Shown: in pieces, positions 1 to 7,483 of the stretch
Numbering within the stretch: the first letter of the stretch is position 1
Layout: each line of letters starts with the position of its first letter
Source: Actinomycetota bacterium
GTDB lineage: Bacteria; Actinomycetota; UBA4738; CADDZG01; WHSQ01
DNA length: 10,247 bases
Reading direction: 5' to 3'
NCBI GenBank assembly: GCA_030448085.1
Contig: JAUJNU010000052.1
Span: 1-10,247 of the forward strand
Notes under the pieces: model-generated
What the model was told of the DNA's origin: nothing
Databases searched by the model: none
What the model saw: the letters and a program-made list of their open reading frames with translations, nothing else
Position numbers and translations under genes: made by a program

Positions 1-462
1 GGCCTCAACGTTGCCTACGACGTTCCCGCCGACCGCAAGTTCATCGGCAAGCGTCTGGTGGCCCTCGCCCTCTTGCTCGCCACCGGCATCCTCGGCGGGG
101 TCCCCTCCCCGATCTTCACGTTCGGTGAGAGCCTCGTCTTCCAGATCATCGGCTGGGTCTTGACGGTCGCCGCCGTGATCGTCCTGTTCTCGGTCTTCTA
201 CTACCTCGGCCCGAACCGGCCAAAGCGCCCGAGCTGGCAGTGGGTGAGCCTCGGTGGTGTCGTCGGTGCCACGCTGTGGATCGTTTCCTCCGTCGGCTTC
301 GGCTATTACGCCTCGAACTTCGGGAGCTACGACAAGACCTACGGCACCCTGTCGGGCGTCATCATCCTGATCTTCTGGCTCTACCTGAGCGCGATAGCGG
401 TCCTCGTCGGCGGCGAGCTCAACGCCGAAACCGAACGCCAAGCAGCCAAAGCCACCCCCTAG
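1..462 (+). CDS. YihY/virulence factor BrkB family membrane protein (3' part)
   Basis: The frame is open from base 1, so the gene starts outside the window; 153 codons and a TAG stop are visible. The first visible residues (GLNVAYDVPADRKF) match the family's conserved segment before the last helices. Three or four hydrophobic helices follow at about visible residues 18-40, 44-68, 82-102 and 115-138. Between them lie the family hallmarks: YYLGPNRPKRPSW, a G-x-x-x-G-A-T-L-W helix, YASNFGSYDKTYG, and a final LVGGELNAE. YihY/BrkB proteins are six-helix inner-membrane proteins, often called RNase BN-like from an old misassignment; their true function is unsettled. The frame is clean with no indels. 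It converges on the next gene, with 113 nt between stops. Identification rests on several ordered motifs and is firm for family, weak for role. Confidence 0.9.
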   Translation, partial: GLNVAYDVPADRKFIGKRLVALALLLATGILGGVPSPIFTFGESLVFQIIGWVLTVAAVIVLFSVFYYLGPNRPKRPSWQWVSLGGVVGATLWIVSSVGFGYYASNFGSYDKTYGTLSGVIILIFWLYLSAIAVLVGGELNAETERQAAKATP

Positions 463-575
463 CCTCCGCCCGCTAGCCCCGCGCTCCCCGCCCCTCGCTT
501 CGCCGGTCCCACCGGGACGTTTCCGGAACTCGTCGAAATGACTCCCGCTCAGCGGCAATAAACCAGGCGAGAACA

Positions 576-1904
576 TCACCTATTGAGCATGCGGCTCTCG
601 ATGATCCGGGTTAGGCGGTCGTAGAGAGACGCTAGCCAGGGGGGATCGTTGGACGCAGTGCCACTCTTGACGATGGCCCCATCGTGCTTCAGTGAGTAGA
701 GGACGCCGTCCAGAACGTGCGGGTTCGCTCGATCGATTACCTCCCCAGGGCCCGGCCAGGGAGATCGTTCGAGGTCCTCCCGTAGAGTCACCATCTGACC
801 CTCGCTCAGCTGGAAATGCAGTGTCTTGGACCCCGATCCATCTCTGATCCTCAGGGTTGCCGCGCCGCTCTCGTCGAGCTCGAGATGCCTGTCGATGCCC
901 CATCCCCCCGTGACCTTGTAGACCAGGAAGGATTCCTGTTCTTCTTCTGGCGATGGACGGGCCGCGACCGAGTCAAGTTCGTTCAATATCTCCCGCAGCC
1001 AGGGCGGGTCGTCGGCACCCGTGCTGGTGGAAGCGATTCCTCCTCGGTGTTCTACGGTGAGGGTCGCACCGTCGAATCCTCCCCCCTCGGAGTGCACCGC
1101 TTCCCCCGGGCCAGGCCAGGGTGAATCCTCTAGCAGCGTTCGCAGCCGCGACATCTGGTCCTGGTTCAGGTGGAACGATTCCCAAGTCGTCGTCTGTGGT
1201 TTCTCAGGGTCCCTCCTGATCGGCCTGATCGTCAGCTCGGCTGCTCCACTCTCGTCGATCTCGAGACGCTGGTAGAACGAGGTGTACTCAACCTTGACCT
1301 CGTATACGAGGAAGGGCTCGCCAATTACGATGATTTCACGGAGCTTCTTGAAGAGGGACTTAAGCCATGTCGGATCGTCCGGCGTTCCTCCGCTCCTTAC
1401 GACGCCCCCTGCATGGCTGACGGAGTAAAAATAGCCGTCGGCAGCGTACCCCCCATAGTCCACCTCTTCCCCGGCCCCCGGCCATTCGGACTCTGACAGT
1501 CGCTCTCGTAGGTCGTTCATCTGCGCATCGGTCAAGCGAAAGCTCGATCGGAAAGTCTCTTGAGGGACCTCGTTGCCAGCAAGTTGAATGATGGTGGCCG
1601 CTCCGCTCTCGCGGATCTCCAGGCGCTGGTGCTGACCCCCCGAATACCCCCCACGCCCCTCGTACGCCAGAAAGACTTCGTCTTCGTTCTCCGATGCCGG
1701 AGGGAGCGGATCCATGGTCCTGGCCCCCGGCCGGGTGAGGCCCCAAGTCGACCCTCCAAGCAGAACGGCCAAGAGGGCAGCAACGGCGACCCCACGGTAG
1801 AGGCGGCTCTTGTCGCCCCGTTCCCTGATCGAGGCCGCGTCGCCCGGCGGGACTTTCATCCCCTCTGCGGCCCGTTCGAACAGCCGGTCTAGGTCTCTAT
1901 CCAT
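576..1904 (-). CDS. Membrane-anchored three-repeat protein paired with an ECF sigma factor (possible anti-sigma or sensor)
   Basis: This 442-residue protein is not a family I recognise. Residues 1-35 form a charged, presumably cytoplasmic segment (MDRDLDRLFERAAEGM), residues about 38-56 one transmembrane helix, and the rest is presumably outside the membrane. That exterior part is three tandem copies of a domain of about 120 residues (about 76-194, 196-316, 324-438). Each copy has FL-Y near its start, then LEI/L-x-ESGAA, then QM-x-x-L-R, then WPG-x-GE, then DPxWL near its end. The ATG overlaps the sigma factor's stop by 8 nt and has GGAGG six bases upstream, so the two are co-translated. A short cytoplasmic segment plus one helix plus an exterior domain, directly after an ECF sigma gene, is the usual anti-sigma layout. 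No HxxxCxxC zinc motif is present, so it is not a classical zinc anti-sigma factor. The role is inferred from context only. Confidence 0.75.
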   Translation of the reverse strand: MDRDLDRLFERAAEGMKVPPGDAASIRERGDKSRLYRGVAVAALLAVLLGGSTWGLTRPGARTMDPLPPASENEDEVFLAYEGRGGYSGGQHQRLEIRESGAATIIQLAGNEVPQETFRSSFRLTDAQMNDLRERLSESEWPGAGEEVDYGGYAADGYFYSVSHAGGVVRSGGTPDDPTWLKSLFKKLREIIVIGEPFLVYEVKVEYTSFYQRLEIDESGAAELTIRPIRRDPEKPQTTTWESFHLNQDQMSRLRTLLEDSPWPGPGEAVHSEGGGFDGATLTVEHRGGIASTSTGADDPPWLREILNELDSVAARPSPEEEQESFLVYKVTGGWGIDRHLELDESGAATLRIRDGSGSKTLHFQLSEGQMVTLREDLERSPWPGPGEVIDRANPHVLDGVLYSLKHDGAIVKSGTASNDPPWLASLYDRLTRIIESRMLNR

Positions 1905-2382
1905 CGTGGTCCTCCATCAACTTTCGTAGCGCTGCTCTTCCTCGAGCGAGATGAGATTTGACCGTGCCCTCGCTGGTTCCCATGAGGTCGGCGACGGCGG
2001 CGACCGGAAGGTCACCGATATAGGTGAGAACCAGAGCCTGAGCCTGCCGGTGGGGGAGCCTGCGCAGCGCCGCCACGAGATCCAGCCGAGCTTCGCCGGC
2101 TGCGGGGGCGGGGGCCCGCCCATCGGAATTGACCATGGGCCTCTGTCGGTTCCGCTTGGCGAGGTTCAAGGCCGTCGTCATCACCCATCCGCCGGCCCAC
2201 TCGTGCTTGGAAAGCCGGCGCCAGCGCACGTAAGCCTTGTGGAACGCATCCTGGGTGACGTCGAAGGCCTCATCCGGCCCGACCACGAAACGCACCGCCC
2301 GGTAGACGCTGGCGTACTCCCGCTCGTAGAACTCGGTGAAGGAAGCCATCAGCGGCCGGCGGAGAGCGAGGGTTGCATCCAC
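1897..2382 (-). CDS. ECF RNA polymerase sigma factor, SigE-like
   Basis: The protein has 161 residues, the normal size for an ECF sigma factor. Region 2 (about residues 17-82) contains FYEREYASVYRAV, then DEAFDVTQDAFHKAYVRW, the core-binding and -10-recognition helices. Region 4 (about 100-155) contains ALRRLPHRQAQALVL and the helix-turn-helix ADLMGTSEGTVKSHLARGR. It should direct RNA polymerase to a small regulon, probably controlled by the overlapping downstream membrane protein. The start chosen is GTG at 2382; an in-frame ATG at 2349 is possible but has no ribosome-binding site, while the GTG has only a weak AAGAAG. A TGTAACCC box lies at 2413-2420. Its GTAAC core resembles ECF -35 elements and could reflect autoregulation, but I see no convincing -10 partner. 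The frame is intact and the family call is secure. Confidence 0.93.
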   Translation of the reverse strand: MDATLALRRPLMASFTEFYEREYASVYRAVRFVVGPDEAFDVTQDAFHKAYVRWRRLSKHEWAGGWVMTTALNLAKRNRQRPMVNSDGRAPAPAAGEARLDLVAALRRLPHRQAQALVLTYIGDLPVAAVADLMGTSEGTVKSHLARGRAALRKLMEDHDG

Positions 2383-2530
2383 ACTTCTTACAAGGGGCAG
2401 GTGGCGCCGTTTGGGTTACAGGACGTCAGAAGCAGGGCCCTTCTCGTCGGACGGCTCCCGCCTGAGCGGGGCTGAACGCGACAAGAATCCGAGTGGAGCG
2501 GCCCGCTCGGGGCAACGGGGTTGAGAGCTG

Positions 2531-2557
2531 GAAGCTCCCGTTGTCAGGAGGAGCTTT
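2531..2557 (-). terminator. Candidate hairpin at the end of the ferritin-like gene
   Basis: On the plus strand AAGCTCC (2532-2538) is exactly complementary to GGAGCTT (2550-2556), with an 11-nt loop containing the ferritin-like gene's TGA. Two further small stems follow in the transcription direction (2525-2537, partly overlapping, and 2496-2508). There is no clear U-tract, so this may be a weak terminator or an mRNA-protecting stem. The rest of the 161-nt gap to the sigma factor start shows nothing else clear. Confidence 0.3.
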
Positions 2558-3053
2558 CGGGGCTGATCCCTACCTCCTCGAGGGTCAGGTCGATGAACCT
2601 GTCCCAGTTCTCCTCGATCAGGCGGACCATCTCTTCCTCTTCCGCCCGGTTCTGCCGGGCCATGGCAGCGGTCTCCTCGTCGCCCGCGCGGTTCGCGAGA
2701 CGCTCCAGTAGCTCGTAGCTCGCGATCTCGAGGTGCTCGGTGACGAATGCGTCCCGTGCGTTCTTGCCGGGCTTCTCGGGCCGCAGCGCATCGCCGGTGC
2801 CCTTGGTCAGCGCGCCGAGGACCGCCGATACCTCACGAAGCTTCGAGGTCGACTCGCCGTGCGCCTCGAGGCGCCCTCTCACCCGCTCGGCGTGGACGCG
2901 CGTCTGCTCCTTGTGAGCCTCCAGACCTTTCTTGATCTTCTCGTCCTCGGTCGTGAGGATCATCGAGGTGAGCATATGGAGCACGTTGTGCTCCATCGCG
3001 TGTGCGTCCTTGAGGTAGCGGACGAGCATTCCCTGGACGTCTTTGTCCGGCAT
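2544..3053 (-). CDS. DUF892/YciE-type ferritin-like protein
   Basis: This 169-residue, nearly all-helical soluble protein has the four-helix pattern of the DUF892 (YciE/YciF) branch of the ferritin-like fold. Helix 1 carries YLKDAHAMEHN (Glu21), helix 2 HKEQTRVHAERV (Glu49, His54), helix 3 FVTEHLEIASYE (Glu106-Glu114) and helix 4 NRAEEEEMVR (Glu138-141). These acidic and histidine residues are the expected di-metal ligands, though exact assignment is by eye. Family members are stress-associated and of uncertain catalytic role. The ATG has a near-perfect ribosome-binding site, AAGGAGGT, a few bases upstream, suggesting strong translation. The 79-nt gap from the lipoprotein gene upstream contains GGGTAAG and the inverted repeat GGTACTTACC, so a separate stress-type promoter is possible but unproven. 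The frame is intact. Confidence 0.85.
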   Translation of the reverse strand: MPDKDVQGMLVRYLKDAHAMEHNVLHMLTSMILTTEDEKIKKGLEAHKEQTRVHAERVRGRLEAHGESTSKLREVSAVLGALTKGTGDALRPEKPGKNARDAFVTEHLEIASYELLERLANRAGDEETAAMARQNRAEEEEMVRLIEENWDRFIDLTLEEVGISPESSS

Positions 3054-3132
3054 CGTTACCTCCTTGATCGGGGATGTGCCTGCTTACTGGTACTTACCCA
3101 GGAACGGTCGATGGAGACCTAAAGGCGAGGAG

Positions 3133-3315
3133 TTATTCGTCGCGTCCGAGGATGAACCACAGGATCACGACCATGAGGACGAGCGTCGCTGCGAACACGA
3201 TGAAGGCGATACCGCCCTCGACGCCCGCGTTGATCCCGCTGGTGCAGCCTCCAAGAGCAAGCAACGCCAGAGAGGCGAGAATGGACCGCAGGAGAGGCCG
3301 TGGCAGGCGAGTCAC
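3133..3315 (-). CDS. Small predicted lipoprotein with a transmembrane helix
   Basis: This 60-residue protein starts at GTG 3315, whose last bases overlap the upstream gene's TGA (GTGA), a translational-coupling arrangement; it ends with TAA. Residues 1-23 form a lipoprotein signal: basic residues, a hydrophobic core, then LALGGC with Cys24 as the lipidation site. After a short polar stretch (TSGINAGVEGG) there is a second hydrophobic helix (about 36-56) and a short charged tail, GRDE. If processed, the mature protein would be about 37 residues: a lipidated N-terminus and one helix. It is the last gene of the bc-complex run, so a small accessory or assembly subunit is the natural guess, but no family is recognised. 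Surrounding longer open frames on both strands are shadows; this frame is supported by the overlap and lipobox. Confidence 0.65.
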   Translation of the reverse strand: MTRLPRPLLRSILASLALLALGGCTSGINAGVEGGIAFIVFAATLVLMVVILWFILGRDE

Positions 3316-3983
3316 GCCATCGCCTCCTCTTTCCTGCGCCGAACGGCTTTCTCGGAACGGCTGAGCCCGACCAGGTGGAGCACGAACAGGACGAGCGTGC
3401 CTGCCGTGATCTGGCGGGCCATGAGGAGCGGGTTCCCGGGGTCGTAGGACATCACGACGAACAGCGTGTCTCCTGCGCCGGGGTTGCCCTCTTCGTCGGG
3501 GGCGGGCTCGAGCGTCACTGCACCGAACGTGTCCCCGTCCTGCTCGAGGAGGCGCGCGGAGTCCGTGGCCACAACCACGTCCGCCTCGCTGTCGTAACCG
3601 AAGTTCTCTCCTTCTGTGATCGACTGCGCGAGGAGCTCGGTAGCGGCGCTCTCGAGCTCCGATGCTTGCGTCATCTGGGCCGCGTCTTCCGTGTCCGGTG
3701 CCAGCCATGGGCCTTCGGGGTACTCGGCGGCGGGGCCGAACTCGAGCTCCGCCGGTTGGTCGTTGATGTCGAGCGGGTTCCAGGTGGGCAGAACACCCAC
3801 CGGCCCGAGGGGGGTCCCGTAGGACCACACGGCACCCATGATCAACAGGAAGGCCAGCGTCACGGAGGCGGTGATGAAGTATGCGAGTCGGCCGCCGAGG
3901 ACGATGGCGAGAAGGAGCCACACGCTGCCGCAGAAGATGATGATGGCGGAGATAGTCGCGGCATAGCCGATGATCGCCGTCAT
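3312..3983 (-). CDS. Membrane protein of unknown function in the bc-complex operon
   Basis: This 223-residue protein is not a family I recognise. Two N-terminal transmembrane helices (about 5-28 and 34-54) are followed by an acidic, presumably exterior region (about 55-185) with WNPLDINDQP and EGPWLAPDTED, and then by a third helix (about 187-207). It ends in a basic, presumably cytoplasmic tail (KAVRRRKEE). No heme-binding CxxCH, Fe-S or copper motif is visible. Its ATG directly abuts the TAG of the diheme cytochrome c gene with no gap, and its stop overlaps the lipoprotein start, so it is firmly part of the same operon. Topology suggests a protein that touches the exterior face of the complex, perhaps near the cytochrome c, as structural subunit or assembly factor; that is inference. 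The frame is intact. Confidence 0.75.
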   Translation of the reverse strand: MTAIIGYAATISAIIIFCGSVWLLLAIVLGGRLAYFITASVTLAFLLIMGAVWSYGTPLGPVGVLPTWNPLDINDQPAELEFGPAAEYPEGPWLAPDTEDAAQMTQASELESAATELLAQSITEGENFGYDSEADVVVATDSARLLEQDGDTFGAVTLEPAPDEEGNPGAGDTLFVVMSYDPGNPLLMARQITAGTLVLFVLHLVGLSRSEKAVRRRKEEAMA

Positions 3984-5032
3984 CTAGAGCGTCCGCTCGT
4001 ATTCCATGACGGCGCGGATCTGTGCCTCCGTTAGCGGGTAGTTGGGGGCCGGGATGCCTTGGGCCGGGGCCTCGGCGAACGCCGGCATGAAAGCGAAGCG
4101 TCGCCCGTTCTGGATCGTCGAAAGGTGGGCCTGCTCGTCGAGATGTTTGACGTCGCCCTTCCACAGTGCCGCCCCGGGGTACCAGACCGGGAGAGTCTCG
4201 GGGTCGCCATCGTCGCTCCGCCCTTCTTTACCCTGACCCTCGGGGCCGTGGCATACGGCGCAGCGGGCTTCGAAGATCTGCTTGCCGGTGGAGCAGTCGG
4301 CCGCCGCTGGCTCCCCGGGCTTGCAAGCCTCGGCGAGCTGGGCGGGAGGCTCCTGGTTCCCGGGGAGTGTCTTCAGCCAAGCGATGACGTCGTCCACCAT
4401 CTGACTGGTCATCGAGCCCCCGTATTCGACGCCCCAGGTCGGCATGTCGGTGCCCGGCCGGCCGCGCTCGATAGTGAAGCGCACGACCTCTTCGTCCCAC
4501 CGGTTGAACACGTTGTTCAGAGGGGTGCGTTGTATCTGACCTTGCTTCCGTCGGCGGTGGCGAGGGAACTCTCCCCCCTGCCCTTCACCTCCGTGACAGG
4601 TGGCGCAGCCTGACCTAGGGCGATCCTCTCCTCCGAGCTCCTTGTACTGCAGCGGGTCCACGATGCCCTCGGGAAGTTGCGGGGCACCTGGTAGGTGAAC
4701 TTACCCCGGTGCACGGCCTCTTCGTCGAAGCGCTCGGCGAAATGCTCCTGCCGGTTCTTCTCCGGGAGCCAGTAGGCGACGATGAAACCGGCGGAGGATG
4801 GTTGCGACGAAGCCCGCCCACTGCATACGCTCGAGGCGGGGCCCTTCGAGCTTCTCGTCGGTCGGGGCGGGGCGCATCGCCTGTGGGATGCCGAGCGTGG
4901 CGCGGCGGGGCTTCCCGGCTTGCCCGTCCGAGCGACGAACACCGCCCACATCAGCGCCGCGGGCACGAACACCACGAGGGCTATCAGGAGGATGTCGGTA
5001 GTTTCCACCGCTGCCTTCTTTCCTTTCCTCAT
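3984..5032 (-). CDS. Membrane-anchored diheme cytochrome c of the bc complex (about five frameshifts)
   Basis: It is reconstructed across frames. The N-terminus (MRKGKKAAVETTDILL) leads into one transmembrane helix; after a linker (GIPQAMRPAPTDEKLEG) a second helix follows (MQWAGFVAT, then GFIVAYWLPE). Two cytochrome c domains come next. The first has CATCH (bases 4593-4607) and a probable Met ligand in GTDMPTWG; the second has CAVCH (4248-4262) and FAFMPAF. Two cysteines between the domains (CKPGEPAAADC) could form a disulfide. The protein would accept electrons from the Rieske centre and pass them to a terminal oxidase, as the two-heme QcrC does in actinomycetes, though QcrC has a different anchor. 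Its ATG overlaps the Rieske stop as ATGA (5029-5032). Apparent single-base indels lie near 4515, 4555, 4680, 4790 and 4912, several in C or G runs. Confident for family; exact length uncertain, about 350 residues. Confidence 0.85.
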
Positions 5033-5850
5033 TGGGGCACGCAGAGGGCGCCTGCCTGCTCCGAGAACTTGTCCCAGGTGTTGGTCCCCGCGGAGGCCCG
5101 AATTCTACCTTGCCGGTGTCGACGATGAGGGCCCCGCCCTCGATCGTCACCGGGAACCGGTCAGCCCCTCGGCGCCGGTCCGCCGTAGAACTCGCCGTGC
5201 AGGCGGTACTTCGACCCGTGGCACGGGCACTCGAACAGCATCGACTTCTCGCAGTGGGGCACCGAGCAGCCGAGGTGGACGCACTTCCGGTAGAGGGCCT
5301 GGAGCCCTTGTACTCGTTGGCGCTGACGATCGCGTAGACGGGCGAGTCGCCGGTCCCATCGTAGTAGGTGAGCCAGAAGCGGCCGTCCGCGACGAACAAC
5401 GGCTTGAACCCGTTGGCGGGGCCGATCTGGGCCATGATGTCGTCGTAGTTGCCGGCGTTGATCTTGGTGCCGAAACCACCGGTCAGCTTCGGCCACAGAA
5501 ACGAGAGTGAGCTCATCCCGAAGAGGCCGAGGAACCCGACGAACGAGAGCGACCAGGCCCGGTTGAGGAACTGACGGCGGGACACCGACGAGCTCGTCGG
5601 GGTCAGGGGTTTGCGGGCGGCGGGGGAACGGGTCTCCACGGTGACGTTGCCCCCGCCGGCTCCAGCCCCGGCGGGCTTAGGCGAACGCCGGGACGGGCTG
5701 GACGTGCGGGCTTGGCCGACTCGTCCTTGGGCTCGCCGCCCGGCAGCCGCTGCCCTCGCGGTGCTTGCGGATCGTGACGTTGGCCATGAAGAGCGCCCAA
5801 CCGCCGATGCTGAGGGCAACGATGATGAGCGCGATCGTGCCGGGACTCAC
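5029..5850 (-). CDS. Rieske iron-sulfur protein of the bc complex (about five frameshifts)
   Basis: The [2Fe-2S] motifs are clear: CVHLGC followed by CPCHGSKY, giving two Cys and two His ligands, plus conserved HGEFYGGPAPRG. The reading starts at GTG 5850 with GAGGTGG upstream and an N-terminal helix (TIALIIVALSIGGWALF). A Pro/Lys-rich linker follows, then SRRQFL ahead of a second hydrophobic helix, which looks like the twin-arginine signal expected for Rieske proteins. Actinomycete QcrA proteins likewise carry extra N-terminal helices. The C-terminus reads AGTNTWDKFSEQAGALCVPQ and stops at a TGA overlapping the cytochrome c start. The protein takes an electron from menaquinol at the Qo site and hands it to cytochrome c. 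Apparent indels lie near 5095, 5165 (G run), 5306, 5680 and 5740. The linker sequence is the least certain part. Confidence 0.9.
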
Positions 5851-5860
5851 TTATGCCACC

Positions 5861-6695
5861 TCACAATTCAAAGAAGATGCCGCCTTCCCAGGGGAATACG
5901 AAGTTGAAGCCTGGGCCTCGGAAGAACATACCGATGATCGTCAGCACGGCGAACGTCAGCAGGAAGTAGCTGATGAGCACGATCGCCAGCTTGCGATCGT
6001 CGGGCCGCGCCGACGGGTTCCTGTCGATGAACGGCGTGGCGATCATGGCGATGATGATCACCTGCGGGATCGTCACACCGGCTACCTGAGGGTGGAAGTA
6101 ACGCAGAAGCTCCTGCAGGCCTAGGAAGTACCAGGGGGCCCTTCGAGGGGTTGGGCGTCTGGTTGAAGTTCGCCAGGTTACGAAGCGGAGCGTCAACCGC
6201 TGTCGAAGAACGTGAGAAGCGCCAGGACCACGAGCAGTGAGACGAACTCGGCAGCCATCCAGGTGCGGCCACACGTTGACCCGGTCCATCGGCTGACGCT
6301 CGACCTTCCTGGATCGCCTCGGGCTTTACGACCGCGAGCAGGCGCTGGACCCGCTCGGGCACGGCCGGCCCCCCGTTCCCCACGGCCTTCTTGAGGGGGG
6401 CGCCACCTCCACCCCGGCCCGCCGGCTTCGCCGCGGCCGGCTTGCCGGCAGCCGCGGGCCGGCAGTTGCGGCAGCAGCCGCCGGCTTGGCGGTCTCGCCG
6501 CGGTCGCAGCGGCGGGGGAGGGGATGCGGATGCGGCCCGGGGCGCCGTCGCCTTGTCGGGCTTGTTGGGTGTAGCCGAGCCCCGCGAGGCTCGGACCCGT
6601 GCGGCCTTGGCTCGTGCCTGGGCGACTGCCGGAGAGGAGCCCTTGGCGGTCTCCTCGGCCAGTGTCTGCTCGTAGATCTCGTCAGGTGTCGGCAT
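5861..6695 (-). CDS. Cytochrome b C-terminal half, subunit IV-like, with long Ala/Pro-rich N-terminal extension
   Basis: It starts at ATG 6695 (MPTPDEIYEQTLAEETAKG) and ends at TGA, 10 nt before the Rieske start. Roughly the first 110-120 residues are rich in Ala, Pro, Lys and Arg with no membrane helix. After VPERVQRLLAVVKPEA comes RVNVWPHL, a transmembrane helix (SLLVVLALLTFF), VDAPLRNLANFNQTPNPSK, and then the Qo-site segment APWYFLGLQELLRYFHP. Two more helices follow, around TIPQVIIIAMIATPF and IVLISYFLLTFAVLTIIG, with IDRNP between them. This is the order of subunit IV/PF00032 proteins, which form part of the quinol-oxidation site together with the b6-like half. Apparent indels lie near 6137, 6190, 6265 and 6310, and one or more in the Ala/Pro region (about 6420-6560), so the extension's sequence is unreliable though its existence is clear. 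Confidence 0.85.
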
Positions 6696-6701
6696 AGCTC
6701 T

Positions 6702-7476
6702 TTATCTCCAGCCCCTACATGGGCCCGAGATACCGTCCTTTCTGACTCGCCAGAAGTGGATAGAGATGAAGATCACGATCACGAATGGAAGAAGCAGCAC
6801 GTGGAGCGTGTACCAGCGAAGAAGTGTTTCCGCACCGATGACCGGGCCGCCCAACAGGGCGAACTGGACCTGACCTCCCACGAGCGGCGTGTTCTTCATC
6901 ATCTCGGTGCCGACCGTGACGGCCCAGACGGCGAGCTGGTCCCATGGGAGCAGGTATCCGGTGAATGCGAGGAGCAGGGTGAGAAGGAGAAGGATGACGC
7001 CACGACCCAGTTGAACTCCCGCGGCGGCTTGTAGGCGCCGGTGTAGAAGACCCGGGCCATGTGCAGGAACACCGTGATCGTCATGAGGTGGGCCCCCACC
7101 TGTGGAGGTTTCGCACGAGCAGGCCGAACGAGACCTGGGTCGAGAGGCGCTGCATGTCCTGATACACGAAGTCCACCGATGGTCGGTAGAAGAACATGAG
7201 GTAGATGCCGGTGATCGTGAGGACGATGAACAGGAAGAACGAGAGCCCTCCGAGGCAGAGCGTGTAGGAGAGCTTGATCCCGTGCCGTTTCACCTTCACC
7301 GGGTGCAGGTGATAGAGGAGCGAGTTCATGACGACGTAGGCGCGGTTACGGGGTGAGTCGGCACCCACGTCGGAAGATCGAGCCGGGCCGGAAGATCGAG
7401 CGCCACAGCTGCCCTGAGCTGGTCCATCCGCTCGGCGAGCTTCTCCTTTCGGGTTCCAGCCTGCTGCTTTGGCCAA
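6702..7476 (-). CDS. Cytochrome b N-terminal half, b6-like (several frameshifts)
   Basis: The conserved core starts at [19 protein letters not shown] and continues through [18 protein letters not shown]. Helix B has the heme-ligand pair H-x13-H (from NLHRWGAH to FLHM) and helix D has H-x14-H (LHVLLLPF to SIHFW). Between them are [14 protein letters not shown] and NTPLVGG. H-x14-H in helix D and separation from a subunit IV partner are features of b6f-type rather than mitochondrial cytochrome b. It should carry both b hemes and move electrons between the Qo and Qi sites. The start is uncertain: TTG 7476, seven bases after the ferredoxin stop and preceded by AGGAG, or a later ATG at 7427 in another frame. 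Apparent indels lie near 7010, 7095 (G run, inside RWGAHLM) and 7370-7445. It ends at TAA, six bases before the subunit IV start. About 258 residues, normal for b6. Confidence 0.88.
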
Positions 7477-7483
7477 CTCTCCT

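Noticed and set aside
503..518. Small hairpins (CCGGT/ACCGG or GTCCC/GGGAC) between the converging genes as a terminator
   Set aside because: Stems are only five base pairs, mutually exclusive, and no T-run follows on either strand.
576..1904. Calling the partner a zinc anti-sigma (ZAS) protein
   Set aside because: The cytoplasmic segment has no HxxxCxxC or similar cysteine motif.
1951..2475. Plus-strand open frame of 174 codons
   Set aside because: It lies opposite the well-supported sigma factor and shows no domain-like pattern.
3300..4034. Long plus-strand open frame of 244 codons
   Set aside because: It is antisense to two intact minus-strand genes with clear membrane helices; its Arg/Glu/Gly/His-rich composition is typical of a high-GC shadow frame.
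4701..5819. A 372-codon minus-strand open frame over the Rieske and cytochrome c genes
   Set aside because: It is a mosaic: it follows the true Rieske frame only for the middle part, loses the CVHLGC motif and runs on into a wrong frame of the cytochrome c gene.
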